In this document: positions 25,806 through 34,774 of the stretch, piece by piece
Numbering within the stretch: position 1 is the first letter of the stretch
Layout: every line of letters begins with the position of its first letter
The notes under the pieces: model-generated
What the model was told of the DNA's origin: nothing
Databases searched by the model: none
Seen by the model: the letters and a program-made list of their open reading frames with translations, nothing else
Position numbers and translations under genes: made by a program
Assembly: GCF_024198215.1 (NCBI RefSeq)
Contig: NZ_JAKCFA010000005.1
Coordinates: forward strand, 1 to 64,000
Length of the DNA stretch: 64,000 nucleotides
Source of the DNA: Myxococcus qinghaiensis
GTDB taxonomy: Bacteria > Myxococcota > Myxococcia > Myxococcales > Myxococcaceae
Reading direction: 5' to 3'

Positions 25806-26978
25806 CTAGGTTTTGGGGAGGGGCCAGGGCTTGAGGCCTGAAATCTGCTCGGCTTCTTCCACCGCCATGCTCAGCCGCGCCCGCTCGCGCCTCACGTAGT
25901 CGCGCACCGCGCTGTCCAGCCTGCGGTCGAAAATCACGTGCGCGCTGTGCACCGCCGTGGGCTCGAAGCCCCGGGACACCTTGTGCTCGCCCCCCGCGCC
26001 CGGCTCGAACACCTTGCGCCCCGCTCGGATGCAGTCGTCCACCGAGTGGTACAGGCACACGTGGAAGTGCAGGAACGGGTGTTCCTCGGTGCTCCCCCAA
26101 TAACGTCCGTACAGCCGCTCCTTCGTCGCCAGGTTGAAGGCCCCCGCGATGACCCGCCCCTCGCGCACCGCCTCCACCATCTCCACTGTGTCCGGCATCG
26201 CCTTGAACACCCGCGAGAAGAACCCCGGCGTGAGCTGCACCCGGCCCCACGAGTGTCGCTCGCACGTGGCCTCGTAGAACTCATACGCGCGCTTCGCGTG
26301 CGCCGGAGTCAGCTCCGTGCTTCGCACCGTGCGCAGCGTGATTCCCTGCGTGGCCGCCGCCGCCCGCTCGCGCTTGAACTGATTGCGTCGCTTGGAGTCG
26401 AAGCGCGACAGGTATTCGTCGTAGCTCGCGTAGCCCGGGTTCTTCCACTGGAACTGGAGCGTCACCCGCCGCGCCAGCCCCTGCTCCTCCAGGAAGTCCG
26501 CTTCCTCGTCCGTCGGATAGAGGATGTGCACCGAGGAGCACCCCGCCTCCTGCGCGCTCTCCACCGCCGCGGACAGCAGCGCCTTGCGCAGCGCCGGCAC
26601 GTCCTCGCCCTGGGCGATGAGCATGCGCGGCACCGTGGCCGGGGACAGCGGCCCTCCAACGATGAGCTTCGGGTAGTACTCCACCCCGAGCCGGGCCGCC
26701 GCATCCGCCCATCCGAAGTCGTAGATGTACTCACCCATGCTGTGGAACTTCCGGTACGCGGGCGCGGCCGCCACCAGCTTCTTGCCTCGCCACAGCGTCA
26801 GGTGGTGCGGCGCCCAACCGGTCTCCTCGGTCGCGCTGCCGCTCTCCTCCATCGCCGCCAGCCAGGCGTGGCGCGCGAAGGGCGGCGCGTCCGGACCGGC
26901 GAGCGCATCCCAGTCAGCGGCCGGGACGTCTGTCACTGCGTCGAGGATGCGGAGGCGGAGTGAGGTGTCTGTAGGCAC
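25806..26978 (-). CDS. GNAT-fold acyltransferase of the PF04339 (FemAB-like) type
   Basis: 390 residues from GTG 26978. The segments PPFARHAWLAAMEESGSA, GWAPHHLTLWRG, YPKLIVGGPLSPATVPRML, SRFDSKRRNQFKRERAA, and GRYWGSTEEHPFLHFHVCLY fit PF04339, a double-GNAT family annotated as peptidoglycan biosynthesis/recognition or as an N-acyltransferase. No signal peptide. The frame stays open upstream, but the chosen codon precedes the conserved N-terminus; it has no obvious Shine-Dalgarno. It lies 119 bp downstream of the desaturase on the same strand. Confidence 0.85.
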   Translation of the reverse strand: MPTDTSLRLRILDAVTDVPAADWDALAGPDAPPFARHAWLAAMEESGSATEETGWAPHHLTLWRGKKLVAAAPAYRKFHSMGEYIYDFGWADAAARLGVEYYPKLIVGGPLSPATVPRMLIAQGEDVPALRKALLSAAVESAQEAGCSSVHILYPTDEEADFLEEQGLARRVTLQFQWKNPGYASYDEYLSRFDSKRRNQFKRERAAAATQGITLRTVRSTELTPAHAKRAYEFYEATCERHSWGRVQLTPGFFSRVFKAMPDTVEMVEAVREGRVIAGAFNLATKERLYGRYWGSTEEHPFLHFHVCLYHSVDDCIRAGRKVFEPGAGGEHKVSRGFEPTAVHSAHVIFDRRLDSAVRDYVRRERARLSMAVEEAEQISGLKPWPLPKT

Positions 26979-27097
26979 GGGGGGAGGTTTTAACGCGCGC
27001 CCCGCGTTCTCGCCGCCTGCCCGGAGGTCCGTTCGCCGGGGGAGGAGGCTGTCGGGCCTCTTCCCTCCGGTTCGGCTCACTCCCGGGTACGACTGGC

Positions 27098-27895
27098 TCA
27101 GGCCGCCCGGGCGGCGCCCGCGTCGTGCGCGACCTCTCGCCGGGGCTCCGGCCACACCGCCCGCTGCGGCGTGGCGATGCGGATGACGCCCAGCTTCGCC
27201 AGCACGCGCATCACCTGCCACGTGGGGTCGATTTCGAACTTGCGCGCCGCGAAGTTGGGGCTGCTGCCGAACTTGTGGTGGTTGTTCTGGAACAACTCAC
27301 CCATGCAGAGCACCTCGACGGGCAGCGTGTTGCGCGACTTGTCGCTGCTGTCGAAGTTCCGGTAGCCGTACTTGTGCCCGCACCAGTTCACGATGGCCCC
27401 GTGCACCGGGCCCATCAGGAAGTGCACCGGCAACAGCAGGAACTGCCAGGGCGCCGTCGCGAAGGCCACGTAGAACGACGTGTACAGCCCCACCCAGAAC
27501 AGCGTCGCCACCCAGGAGGTGCGCAGCGTGTCGTCCACCAGCGGCCACTCGGGATAGCCGCCGAGGAACCGGGCCTCCGGCTGCCCCCGGCCCGCCGTGT
27601 AGTCCTCGTAGCGCCTCTTCGTGTGCATCATCATCCGGACCACGTCCGTGAAGAAGTGCGGCGAGTGCGGGTCCTTCTCCGTGTCCGAGAAGGCATGGTG
27701 CTCGCGGTGCAGAATCGCGTAGGCCTTGGGCGACAGGTACGACGAGCCCTGCACCAGGTACGTGAGCAGGTGCATCACCCGCTCCGTGCGCGGACCCATG
27801 GTGTACATGCGGTGCGCGGAATACCGGTGCTGGAAGAAGCTCTGGAAGAAGACACAGAGCAGCCAGTGCGAGACGAAGAAGACGAGGACGGCCAT
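27098..27895 (-). CDS. Membrane fatty acid desaturase
   Basis: 265 residues from ATG 27895. The three histidine boxes of the acyl-CoA/acyl-lipid desaturases are intact: HRYSAHR, HREHHAFSD and QNNHH, separated by hydrophobic spans (YVAFATAPWQFLLLPVHFLM). The protein inserts a double bond into membrane fatty acids using oxygen and a di-iron centre. A start 45 bp further upstream is also possible. Divergent from bioA with about 217 bp between starts. Confidence 0.93.
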   Translation of the reverse strand: MAVLVFFVSHWLLCVFFQSFFQHRYSAHRMYTMGPRTERVMHLLTYLVQGSSYLSPKAYAILHREHHAFSDTEKDPHSPHFFTDVVRMMMHTKRRYEDYTAGRGQPEARFLGGYPEWPLVDDTLRTSWVATLFWVGLYTSFYVAFATAPWQFLLLPVHFLMGPVHGAIVNWCGHKYGYRNFDSSDKSRNTLPVEVLCMGELFQNNHHKFGSSPNFAARKFEIDPTWQVMRVLAKLGVIRIATPQRAVWPEPRREVAHDAGAARAA

Positions 27896-28112
27896 GGCGC
27901 TTTCCCGGGTCGGTGTCAGAGCCAGGAAAACACCGGCCATGTCATGGCCACGTCATCCCCGGCCGGAAGTTGCCCCCGGCCCGCCGTGGAATGGGCCCTG
28001 ACTTCAGGCCCCCATCAGTCGGACGCACCGCGCCAGGGCATGACGCGCGGTGACAGGGGCCCGATTTCCGGTACGGAGCACCTCCTCACACTCGTCGAGA
28101 AGGGGTGCACAC

Positions 28113-29444
28113 GTGGAGCGGGCCGACATCGTCAAGCTGGACAAGGGGCACGTCTGGCACCCGTACACCGCCATGGAGGCGTACATCGCGGGGACCGACC
28201 CGCTGGTCATCTCCCGCGCGGAGGGGCCCTACCTCTTCGACGTGGATGGTCGGCGCTACCTCGACGCGAATGGCTCCTGGTGGGTGTCCACCCTCGGCCA
28301 CCGTCACCCGCGCCTCCTTCGCGCCCTCACGGAGCAGGCGGGCAGGCTGCCCCACGTCTCGCTCGCGGGCATCACCCACGAGCCCGCCGCGGCGCTCGCC
28401 TCGGAGCTGGCGGCGCTGGCCCCGGGCGCGGACCGGCCTGAGCTGCCCGTCGGTGAGCGGCTGACGCGCGCCTTCTTCTCCGACAACGGCAGCACCGCGG
28501 TGGAGGTGGCCATCAAGATGACCGCCCAGTACTGGGCGCAGAACGGCCGGCCCCGGCGCACGCGCTTCATCACCCTCTCCGGCGCGTTCCACGGAGAGAC
28601 CATCGGCTCCACCAGCGTGGGCGGCGTGCCCCTGTTCCGCGAAGTGTTCGGACCGCTCCTCTTCGACGTGGTGCACGTGCCGTCTCCGGCGGAGGAGGGC
28701 GGCTGGGAGCGCGCCTTTGCCCAGGTCCAGGCCGCGCTGCGCGAGCACCCGGACGAAATCGCCGGCGTCATCGTGGAGCCCATCATCCAGGGCGCCGCGG
28801 GCATGCAGATGTACTCGCCGGACTTCCTGCGCGCGGTGCGCGAGGCCACCCGCGCGGTGGACACCTTCCTCATCGCCGACGAGGTCTTCACCGGCCTGGG
28901 CCGCACGGGAGCTCGCTTCGCCGTGGACCTGGCGGGCGTGGTGCCGGACCTGCTCTGTCTGGCCAAGGCGCTCTCGGGCGGACTGATGCCGTTCGCCGTG
29001 ACGCTCGCGTCCGAGCGCATCTTCTCGGGCTTCCTCGGCGCCGCGTCGCGCGCGCTGTATTACGGGCACTCGTATTGCGGCAATCCGCTGGGCGCGGCCG
29101 TCGCCCGCGAGGTGCTGGCCGTGTATCGCGACGAGGACGTGCTGGGGCAGGTGGCTCGCAAGGCGCCGAAGGTGAAGGCCGCCTTCGAGCGCATGGCGGA
29201 GACGCTCCCCGGGCTCGTGCGTCCACGCGCCATCGGCATGGTGGGCGCGGTGGACCTGGGCGGCGGAGGGTATCTGGCGAGCAGCGGGTGGCGCGTGTAC
29301 GAGGCGGCGCGGCGACGCGGGCTCTACCTGCGCCCGCTCGGGGACACCGTGTACATCGCCCCCGCGCTCAACATCCCCGACGCCGCGCTCGACGAACTGC
29401 TGGCTGGAGTGGAGGAGTCGCTGCGCGAGGTGGCTCGAGGCTGA
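28113..29444 (+). CDS. bioA: Adenosylmethionine-8-amino-7-oxononanoate aminotransferase
   Basis: 443 residues from GTG 28113, with AAGGGG just upstream. WHPYTAMEAY at the N-terminus, NGSWWVSTLGHRHPR, FFSDNGSTAVEVAIKMTAQYW, SGAFHGETIG, IADEVFTGLGRTG and CLAKALSGG (the PLP-binding Lys) are diagnostic of BioA, a class III aminotransferase. It uses S-adenosylmethionine as amino donor to make 7,8-diaminopelargonate in biotin synthesis. No other bio gene is nearby in the window. Converges on the AI-2E-family gene with an 8-bp gap. Confidence 0.97.
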   Translation: MERADIVKLDKGHVWHPYTAMEAYIAGTDPLVISRAEGPYLFDVDGRRYLDANGSWWVSTLGHRHPRLLRALTEQAGRLPHVSLAGITHEPAAALASELAALAPGADRPELPVGERLTRAFFSDNGSTAVEVAIKMTAQYWAQNGRPRRTRFITLSGAFHGETIGSTSVGGVPLFREVFGPLLFDVVHVPSPAEEGGWERAFAQVQAALREHPDEIAGVIVEPIIQGAAGMQMYSPDFLRAVREATRAVDTFLIADEVFTGLGRTGARFAVDLAGVVPDLLCLAKALSGGLMPFAVTLASERIFSGFLGAASRALYYGHSYCGNPLGAAVAREVLAVYRDEDVLGQVARKAPKVKAAFERMAETLPGLVRPRAIGMVGAVDLGGGGYLASSGWRVYEAARRRGLYLRPLGDTVYIAPALNIPDAALDELLAGVEESLREVARG

Positions 29445-29452
29445 CGGTGTCG

Positions 29453-30553
29453 TCAGGACGGCCCGGGCGGCAACACGGAGGAGCCCACGCGGGCGAGGCG
29501 GCGCTCCTGTCGGAGCAGGAGCATCTCCCGGAAGAGAATCTGCACCGTGGCCGCGACGGGCACCGCCACCACCGCGCCGACGACGCCCGCCAGCTCCGCG
29601 CAGAACAGCACCGCCAGCAGGATGAGCAGCGGGTTGACGTGCACCGTGCGCCTGAACACGAGCGGCGCCAGCACGTTGCCCTCCAGCTGCCCGTACAGCA
29701 CGAAGTACGTCAGCACCCCCAGCGCCATCCACATCCCGCCCGTCGCCCACGTCAGCAGCGTGATGAAGCCTCCAGCCACCACCGGCCCCGCGTAGGGCAC
29801 CATGCTGGAGAAGCCACTCACGATGCCCAGCGGCAGGAAGTACGGCACCCCCAGCACCGCCAGCATGGTGGACGTGAGCAGCGCGTTGAAGGTGCAGATG
29901 AGTGTGAGCCCCATCAGGTACCCACCGGTGGCCCGGTACACGTTGCGCAGCACGCGCACGTAGCGCATCCGGTGCTCCGGCTTCGGCAGGTCCAACAGCC
30001 GCTTCAGCAGGCCGCCTCCAAACACCAGCATGAAGACGACGAGGAAGAAGACGCTGAGCGCCCCGCCCACCAGCCCCACCATGCTGCCGATGGCCTGCAC
30101 CACCAGCCTGGGCAACGTCCCCGTGGCGAGCTCCGGCGTGGCGTCCTCGAACTGGCGCGCCCACCCCAGCGTCTGCAGCCGCGCGCTCAGTCCCCGGAAG
30201 GGGCGTGACTCGCGCACCTCCTGCGAGAGGTGGGGCCACTGCACCACCAGCGCATCCACCTGCGCCGCCGCCGCCGGAATCACCAGCAACGCCAGCAGCG
30301 CCAGCACCGTCAGCGCGGCGAGCAACATCGTCGCGATGGCCAACGCCCGCGGCATCTTCCACCGCTCCAGCCGCGAGACGCCGTGCTCCAGCGCCAGCGC
30401 CAGCAGCGCCGCGATGCCCGTCAGTGTCAGGGCGACCCGCGTGCGCACCACCAGCACCACGAGCGCCAGCACCGCCAGCACCACGAAGCACACGGTGAGC
30501 ACCGTCTTCGGTGTCACCTGGGAGCCCTGCCTCGTTTCGCCCTGCTCCGCCAC
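29453..30553 (-). CDS. AI-2E/PerM-family membrane transporter
   Basis: 366 residues from GTG 30553. Two N-terminal hydrophobic helices (TVLTVCFVVLAVLALVVLVV), a third pair, an extracytoplasmic loop (QVDALVVQWPHLSQEV), and a C-terminal bundle with GIVSGFSSMVPYAGP and PLLILLAVLFCAELAGVVGA match the AI-2E transporter (UPF0118) family. Members export AI-2 or act as Na+/H+ antiporters; the substrate cannot be told. An inverted repeat sits directly upstream of the start. Confidence 0.92.
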   Translation of the reverse strand: MAEQGETRQGSQVTPKTVLTVCFVVLAVLALVVLVVRTRVALTLTGIAALLALALEHGVSRLERWKMPRALAIATMLLAALTVLALLALLVIPAAAAQVDALVVQWPHLSQEVRESRPFRGLSARLQTLGWARQFEDATPELATGTLPRLVVQAIGSMVGLVGGALSVFFLVVFMLVFGGGLLKRLLDLPKPEHRMRYVRVLRNVYRATGGYLMGLTLICTFNALLTSTMLAVLGVPYFLPLGIVSGFSSMVPYAGPVVAGGFITLLTWATGGMWMALGVLTYFVLYGQLEGNVLAPLVFRRTVHVNPLLILLAVLFCAELAGVVGAVVAVPVAATVQILFREMLLLRQERRLARVGSSVLPPGPS

Positions 30554-30555
30554 CG

Positions 30556-30592
30556 TACCCCCACGCGACAGACACCTCGCCTCGTGGGGGTA
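30556..30592. promoter_or_regulatory. 10-bp inverted repeat upstream of the AI-2E-family gene
   Basis: Arms TACCCCCACG (30556-30565) and CGTGGGGGTA (30583-30592) are exact complements with a 17-base spacer. The repeat begins 3 bp upstream of the GTG start codon, so it could be an operator or an mRNA hairpin that hides the ribosome-binding region. Confidence 0.5.
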
Positions 30593-30761
30593 TGCAGTGC
30601 CTCGCCTGGATGCCAGCCTCTCCCCGCACCGAGGCGCGGGTGGATGTCAGGTCGGCCCCACCCGTGCCCGGCTCTCCCGGCACGGCGTGTTCAGGCGCTG
30701 ACATTGACGATGCCGCACGCGCCCTTCCTGGAGAGGCACGCCTGGCCCGTGAAGCGCGGCG

Positions 30762-31286
30762 TCAGTTGCGCGAGGGGAAGATGCCTTCCATCGCGATGAT
30801 GAAGTTGAGGCACAGGAACGGCGACATGTTGTTGTGCGGCTGGTTGCCGCCCGCGACGCCGATGGCCGCCGGGTTCATCGTCCCGTCGATGGGCGCGGCC
30901 CGGTAGTTGAGGACCGTCGCCGTGCTGTCCGCCGCCAGCACCACGCCGACGGGGGTCTCCGTGTCGCCCTGCTGCGAGCTGACGTTGAGGGTGTGGTTGT
31001 GCGCCGGCATCTGCGTCGAAATCAGCGTCACCGTCTCCGTTCCTCCCTGCTCGCCCAGCGTCCGCGGCGACAGGCCCGGCCCCTGGCCCGGCTGCATGGG
31101 GTAGCGACCGCGCAGGTCCGGCAGCGCGAAGGTCGTCTGCCCGTTGCCGCCATAGGTGGTGCCGAGGATGGAGAAGAGCGCGGTGTTCTGCGCGATGGAG
31201 AGAATCTGGCCTTGGCAGAACTGCCAACCACGCGGAGCAAAGTTTCCCGCGAAAAGCTTGATTTCACCGATATAGGGCTCGGACAC
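30762..31286 (-). CDS. Phage tail-collar-domain (MdpB-like) protein
   Basis: 174 residues from GTG 31286, with GAAAGG upstream. The start PYIGEIKLFAGNFAPRGWQF and the segments SILGTTYGGNGQTTFALPDLRG and MPAHNHTLNVSS are the tail collar/microcystin-dependent-protein family (PF07484), a trimeric fibre-tip module from phage tails that also occurs as stand-alone bacterial proteins. No other phage gene is present. Transcription is predicted from the sigma-54 promoter at 31352-31367, opposite the collagen-like gene. Its function outside phages is not settled. Confidence 0.9.
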   Translation of the reverse strand: MSEPYIGEIKLFAGNFAPRGWQFCQGQILSIAQNTALFSILGTTYGGNGQTTFALPDLRGRYPMQPGQGPGLSPRTLGEQGGTETVTLISTQMPAHNHTLNVSSQQGDTETPVGVVLAADSTATVLNYRAAPIDGTMNPAAIGVAGGNQPHNNMSPFLCLNFIIAMEGIFPSRN

Positions 31287-31351
31287 GTGTACGCCTTTCG
31301 TTGCTTGAGTGTGTGTGTTTCACGCGAAACTCAGCACGCGTTTGTGTCCTG

Positions 31352-31367
31352 AGCAAAGCATCGGCCA
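31352..31367 (-). promoter_or_regulatory. Sigma-54 promoter of the tail-collar gene
   Basis: On the minus strand TGGCCG-N5-TTGCT, with the invariant GG and GC exactly 12 bp apart. The predicted transcript start is about 31341, giving a leader of about 55 bases to the GTG at 31286. Confidence 0.75.
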
Positions 31368-31593
31368 CACATCAGACGTGGGTCACTTTGGAGTCGGGGC
31401 GCGCTGTGGGACGCCTGCTTCCAGAGTGGGCGTGAGGGTTTCGCGTCATCTGCCTTGTCGCGTCATGCGTTCCGGCGTGACGCCAGGCGCGTTCGCACGG
31501 AACGCGGGGGGAGGGCTGTTTCGCGTGAGCCCTTTCGGGTGACAATCACTCACGCCCTGCTGAGTGGGGCGCACACCCCAAGCAAAACCATCC
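31368..31593. promoter_or_regulatory. Region between two sigma-54 promoters with repeated GCGTSA-type motifs
   Basis: TCGCGTCAT occurs at 31441-31449 and again at 31458-31466 (17 bp apart), with inverted relatives GGCGTGACGCC near 31475 and CACTCACGCC near 31549, and TTTCGCGTGAGC near 31519. Such clustered repeats 100-170 bp from a sigma-54 promoter are where activator (enhancer-binding protein) sites are expected. No gene in this stretch. Confidence 0.5.
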
Positions 31594-31609
31594 TGGCTCG
31601 TGACTTGCT
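31594..31609 (+). promoter_or_regulatory. Sigma-54 promoter of the collagen-like lipoprotein gene
   Basis: TGGCTC-N5-TTGCT with the GG/GC pair exactly 12 bp apart, close to the consensus TGGCAC-N5-TTGCW. Predicted start about 31620; GAGGAG at about 31638 then precedes ATG 31652. Confidence 0.78.
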
Positions 31610-31651
31610 CTGGGCTCCGGCCCTGAGTTGCACGACGAGGAGAACCACCCC

Positions 31652-33745
31652 ATGGCTCATTTGAACTGGCGACACCCCACGTACTGGACGCGGGGCCTCC
31701 GCGCGCTACCGATGACGGCGCTGTTGCTGCTGTCCGCCTGTGAAGAGGGCTCGCAGGGTCCTCAAGGTCCCCAGGGGCCGCAAGGTCCCGCCGGTCCCGC
31801 CGGTCCAACGGGTGCCCAAGGTCCCGCGGGCTCCGAAGGCGCGCAGGGCGAGGTGGGGCCCAAGGGCGACAACGGCGACGTGGGTCCCATCGGTCCAGTG
31901 GGTCCGCAGGGGCCCGAGGGCCCTCCGGGTCCCGCCAATGGACCGCGCGGTGAGGAAGGAAAGCCCGCCGTGGCCAGCACCACCGTGGAGCCCGCGGGTG
32001 CCAACTGCGCCACGGGTGGCGTGAAGCTGGAGGCCGGCGTCGACGACAACGAGGACGGCGACCTGGATGACGACGAGGTGGATGTCACCAGCTACGTGTG
32101 CAACGGCGCGCAGGGTCCGCAGGGCGTCGAAGGGCCTCGTGGCGCCGAGGGTCCGCAAGGGCAGACGGGTCCTCAAGGTCTCCAGGGACAGCAGGGCGTG
32201 CAGGGACCGCAGGGTGAGACCGGCGCGACGGGCGGCGTGGGTCCCGCGGGTCCGGTGGGCCCGGCGGGTCCGGTGGGGCCGCAAGGGCCTCAGGGTGAGG
32301 TCGGCTCCCAGGGGCAGCAGGGTCAGCAGGGCGCCACGGGCCTGAGCGCGCTGGTGCGCACGGCGGCCGAAGGAGCCGGAGCCAACTGCGCCACCGGCGG
32401 CGTGAAGCTGGAAGTGGGCGTGGACGCCAACCGCAACGGCACGCTGGACACCGCCGAGGTCAATGACGCGCTGACGCGCTTCGTGTGCGCGGGGCCCCAG
32501 GGTCCGCAGGGCGTCCAGGGTCCGCAGGGTCCGCAAGGCCAGCAGGGTCCGCAGGGCGCCGCGGGCATCCACTCGGTGGCGGCGACGGCCGCCGAGCCGG
32601 CGGGGGCCAACTGCGCCACCGGCGGCGTGCGGCTCCAGTTCGGCCAGGACTCCAACGGCAACGGCGTGCTGGACGCGGGCGAGGTCATCGCGGCGCTGAC
32701 GCGGTACGTGTGCGCGGGGGCCCAGGGTCCGCAGGGCGTTCCCGGTGCGACGGGCGCGCAGGGTGCGCCGGGCACCCCCGGTGCGACGGGTGCAACGGGC
32801 GCGACAGGAGCGACGGGGGCGACGGGCGCCACGGGTCCGCAAGGGCCGGCGGGCTCGACGGGCGTCTACGGTGACGGCTCGGGTGGCCTGCTCAATGTCC
32901 CCTTCGGCAACACGCTGGACCTCACCACCGCCAGTGGCTTCACCACCCTGGCGGGGCGGCAGCATCTCCAGTTCACGAATGTGACCATCGCCGGCAACCT
33001 CATCGTCCCGAGTGGCATGGTCATCCGTTCCACGGGTGACGTCACCATCAGCGGCACCATCACCGTGGACCAGGGCACCGAGGACAGCGGCACGGGCCCC
33101 GCGACTGCGGGTGTGTCTCGGTCCGCCGCTGGCGAGCCGCAAAAGGGCCTGGGCCTGCAGCCGCTCCAGGCCGCGCAGCTCCTGCGGCCGGGTCCCACGG
33201 GTGGTGGCTCTGGCGCGAAGGCCGCCGGGGTGGCCGGAGCCGGAGGTGGTGGCTCGCTGGTCATCCTCGCGCAGGGCAACGTGCGGGTGCCGACGGGCGG
33301 CGTCATCAACGCGCTCGGCGATGGGGGCGGAGGGGCGGTCAATACCCCGGGAGCGGGCGGTGGCGCGGGTGGCGTCGTCGTCATCGTGGGCAAGGCCAGC
33401 GTGACGGTGGGCGGCATCATCCGCGCGGTGGGCGCTCGCGGCGGAGATGGCAACAACGCGGGCGGAGCGGGCAAGGGGGGTGGCGGCGGTGGCGGTGGCG
33501 GCATCATCCACCTGCTCTCCAGCGCCAGTCCCACCGTCACGGGCACCCTTGACGTGAGTGGCGGCGCGGCGGGAACCACGGCTCCTCCCCAGGGCGCGAG
33601 CACCGCTGTCACGGCGGGCGGCGGTGGTGGCGCGATGGGTGGCGACGGCGGCGACGGCGGCGCCACGGGCCTCACGTCCGGCGCTGGCGCGGGGGGCTAC
33701 ACCTTCCAGACCGTGGTTCCCGCGCCGGAGAACATCTTCCTCTAA
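31652..33745 (+). CDS. Collagen-like lipoprotein with interspersed DUF7151-type modules
   Basis: 697 residues. The signal peptide ends in a lipobox at Cys30 (LLLLSAC). Gly-X-Y collagen repeats ([20 protein letters not shown]) occur in blocks separated by three copies of a module of about 45 residues: [36 protein letters not shown]. Their variants include [13 protein letters not shown] and [13 protein letters not shown], whose spaced Asp/Asn residues look calcium-binding. The C-terminal 250 residues are Gly-rich with beta-type repeats ([40 protein letters not shown]). Likely a trimeric, outer-membrane-anchored surface fibre. Expression probably depends on sigma-54 and an activator. Confidence 0.9.
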   Translation: MAHLNWRHPTYWTRGLRALPMTALLLLSACEEGSQGPQGPQGPQGPAGPAGPTGAQGPAGSEGAQGEVGPKGDNGDVGPIGPVGPQGPEGPPGPANGPRGEEGKPAVASTTVEPAGANCATGGVKLEAGVDDNEDGDLDDDEVDVTSYVCNGAQGPQGVEGPRGAEGPQGQTGPQGLQGQQGVQGPQGETGATGGVGPAGPVGPAGPVGPQGPQGEVGSQGQQGQQGATGLSALVRTAAEGAGANCATGGVKLEVGVDANRNGTLDTAEVNDALTRFVCAGPQGPQGVQGPQGPQGQQGPQGAAGIHSVAATAAEPAGANCATGGVRLQFGQDSNGNGVLDAGEVIAALTRYVCAGAQGPQGVPGATGAQGAPGTPGATGATGATGATGATGATGPQGPAGSTGVYGDGSGGLLNVPFGNTLDLTTASGFTTLAGRQHLQFTNVTIAGNLIVPSGMVIRSTGDVTISGTITVDQGTEDSGTGPATAGVSRSAAGEPQKGLGLQPLQAAQLLRPGPTGGGSGAKAAGVAGAGGGGSLVILAQGNVRVPTGGVINALGDGGGGAVNTPGAGGGAGGVVVIVGKASVTVGGIIRAVGARGGDGNNAGGAGKGGGGGGGGGIIHLLSSASPTVTGTLDVSGGAAGTTAPPQGASTAVTAGGGGGAMGGDGGDGGATGLTSGAGAGGYTFQTVVPAPENIFL

Positions 33746-33769
33746 GCGGAGGAAGGCGCACCCTGGTCC

Positions 33770-33800
33770 CCGCCGTCCGGCCCTCGCGGCCCGACGGCGG
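33770..33800 (+). terminator. Hairpin after the collagen-like gene
   Basis: CCGCCGTC (33770-33777) pairs with GACGGCGG (33793-33800), with an inner GGCC/GGCC pair around a 5-base loop, 25 bp after the stop. No T run follows. Confidence 0.6.
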
Positions 33801-34106
33801 CTGGGCCTGGTGCACGTGCTGAATCGCTGGACGGGGCGGCTCGCATCCGAGTCGGGGGGATACCGCTGGCATCCTGGCCATGGACGTGGCGCGAGCGGCC
33901 CCGCGCCTGTCCCTGGCTTCATCACCCGGGTCGTGCGAGCGACCCCGGAGCAAGCGCGCGGAAGGGTCCTCCTGTTGTCTGTCTTCAGGGCCTCCGCGCG
34001 CTTCTTCGCCTTTCCCCCCGCGGCGTCACGGTGCGCGCAATCGGCGCGCGGCCCGTTCGTGCTCCAGGGGCATGGCGCGCTTCCCCCAAGCCGGGCCCTG
34101 TCGCCC
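33801..34106. other. Intergenic region, no feature recognised
   Basis: 306 bp between a hairpin and the end of the convergent acetyltransferase gene. Frames are open by GC bias, but none has coding character or a plausible start. Confidence 0.5.
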
Positions 34107-34610
34107 TCAGCCCGCTCGTGACGCGGGCGTCCACTCCATGGCCACGTACGGGGAATCCTCCCGCGCGCCGGGCTCCCCCTGGAACCCCAGGCGCGAGTAC
34201 AGCTTTCGCGCGGGACTGTCGTGGAGGACGTGCAGGCGCACGCACATGCGCGCCTCGCCCGCGGCCTCCAGCAGCTCGTGCACCAGCTGTGTCCCCAGGC
34301 CCCCGCCCCGGTGCGCGGGCAGCAGGGCGATGTCCACCAACCGCCACTCCTTCTCGCCGCGCGCCACCAGCAATCTGCCCGCCGGCTGACCGTCCACCAA
34401 CACCACCCGGTCCTCCGCCGTGGGATATCGCGCGGACCAGTCACGCCCCCGCGCCAGCCACTGCATGCGCAGGAACACCTCCGCCTGCGCGGGTGTCCAA
34501 CCCCACGCCGCCAGCTCGCCCTCCCGCGTGCTGGCGTACAGGGCGAAGAGGAAGTCGCTGTCGGAGGGGGAGATGGGACGCGAAGCCAGGGGCACGGTGC
34601 CGCGAAGCAT
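34107..34610 (-). CDS. GNAT-family N-acetyltransferase
   Basis: 167 residues from ATG 34610 (MLRGTVPLASRPISPSDSDF). The acetyl-CoA-binding motif A is LVDIALLPAHRGGGLGTQLV, followed by LHVLHDSPARKLYSRLGF, the usual motif B. Typical compact GNAT length. The frame continues upstream into low-complexity Arg/Gly codons, so the internal ATG was chosen. Substrate unknown; no functional partner nearby. Confidence 0.88.
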   Translation of the reverse strand: MLRGTVPLASRPISPSDSDFLFALYASTREGELAAWGWTPAQAEVFLRMQWLARGRDWSARYPTAEDRVVLVDGQPAGRLLVARGEKEWRLVDIALLPAHRGGGLGTQLVHELLEAAGEARMCVRLHVLHDSPARKLYSRLGFQGEPGAREDSPYVAMEWTPASRAG

Positions 34611-34734
34611 GGCCGCGCCGGCCCGCACCCGTCCACCGCCCGACACCGCGCGCGGGCCCCGTCCGCCACCCGACGCGCGAGTGAAGCAACCGCGAACACC
34701 GACGTCCGTGGATTCAAGGTCCACACGTCAGACC

Positions 34735-34750
34735 TGGATGAGAGCTTGCG
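34735..34750 (+). promoter_or_regulatory. Possible sigma-54 promoter before the 34775 gene
   Basis: TGGATG-N5-TTGCG keeps the invariant GG and GC 12 bp apart but departs from consensus at the inner -24 positions. Predicted start about 34761, 14 bases before the ATG. Confidence 0.35.
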
Positions 34751-34774
34751 GGGCAATCCCGACAGGAGCACGGA

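Noticed and set aside
30762..33745. Prophage remnant (tail-collar plus collagen-like fibre)
   Set aside because: No capsid, terminase, lysis or integrase genes flank it. The collagen-like protein has a lipobox and both genes have sigma-54 promoters, which fits a host surface function.
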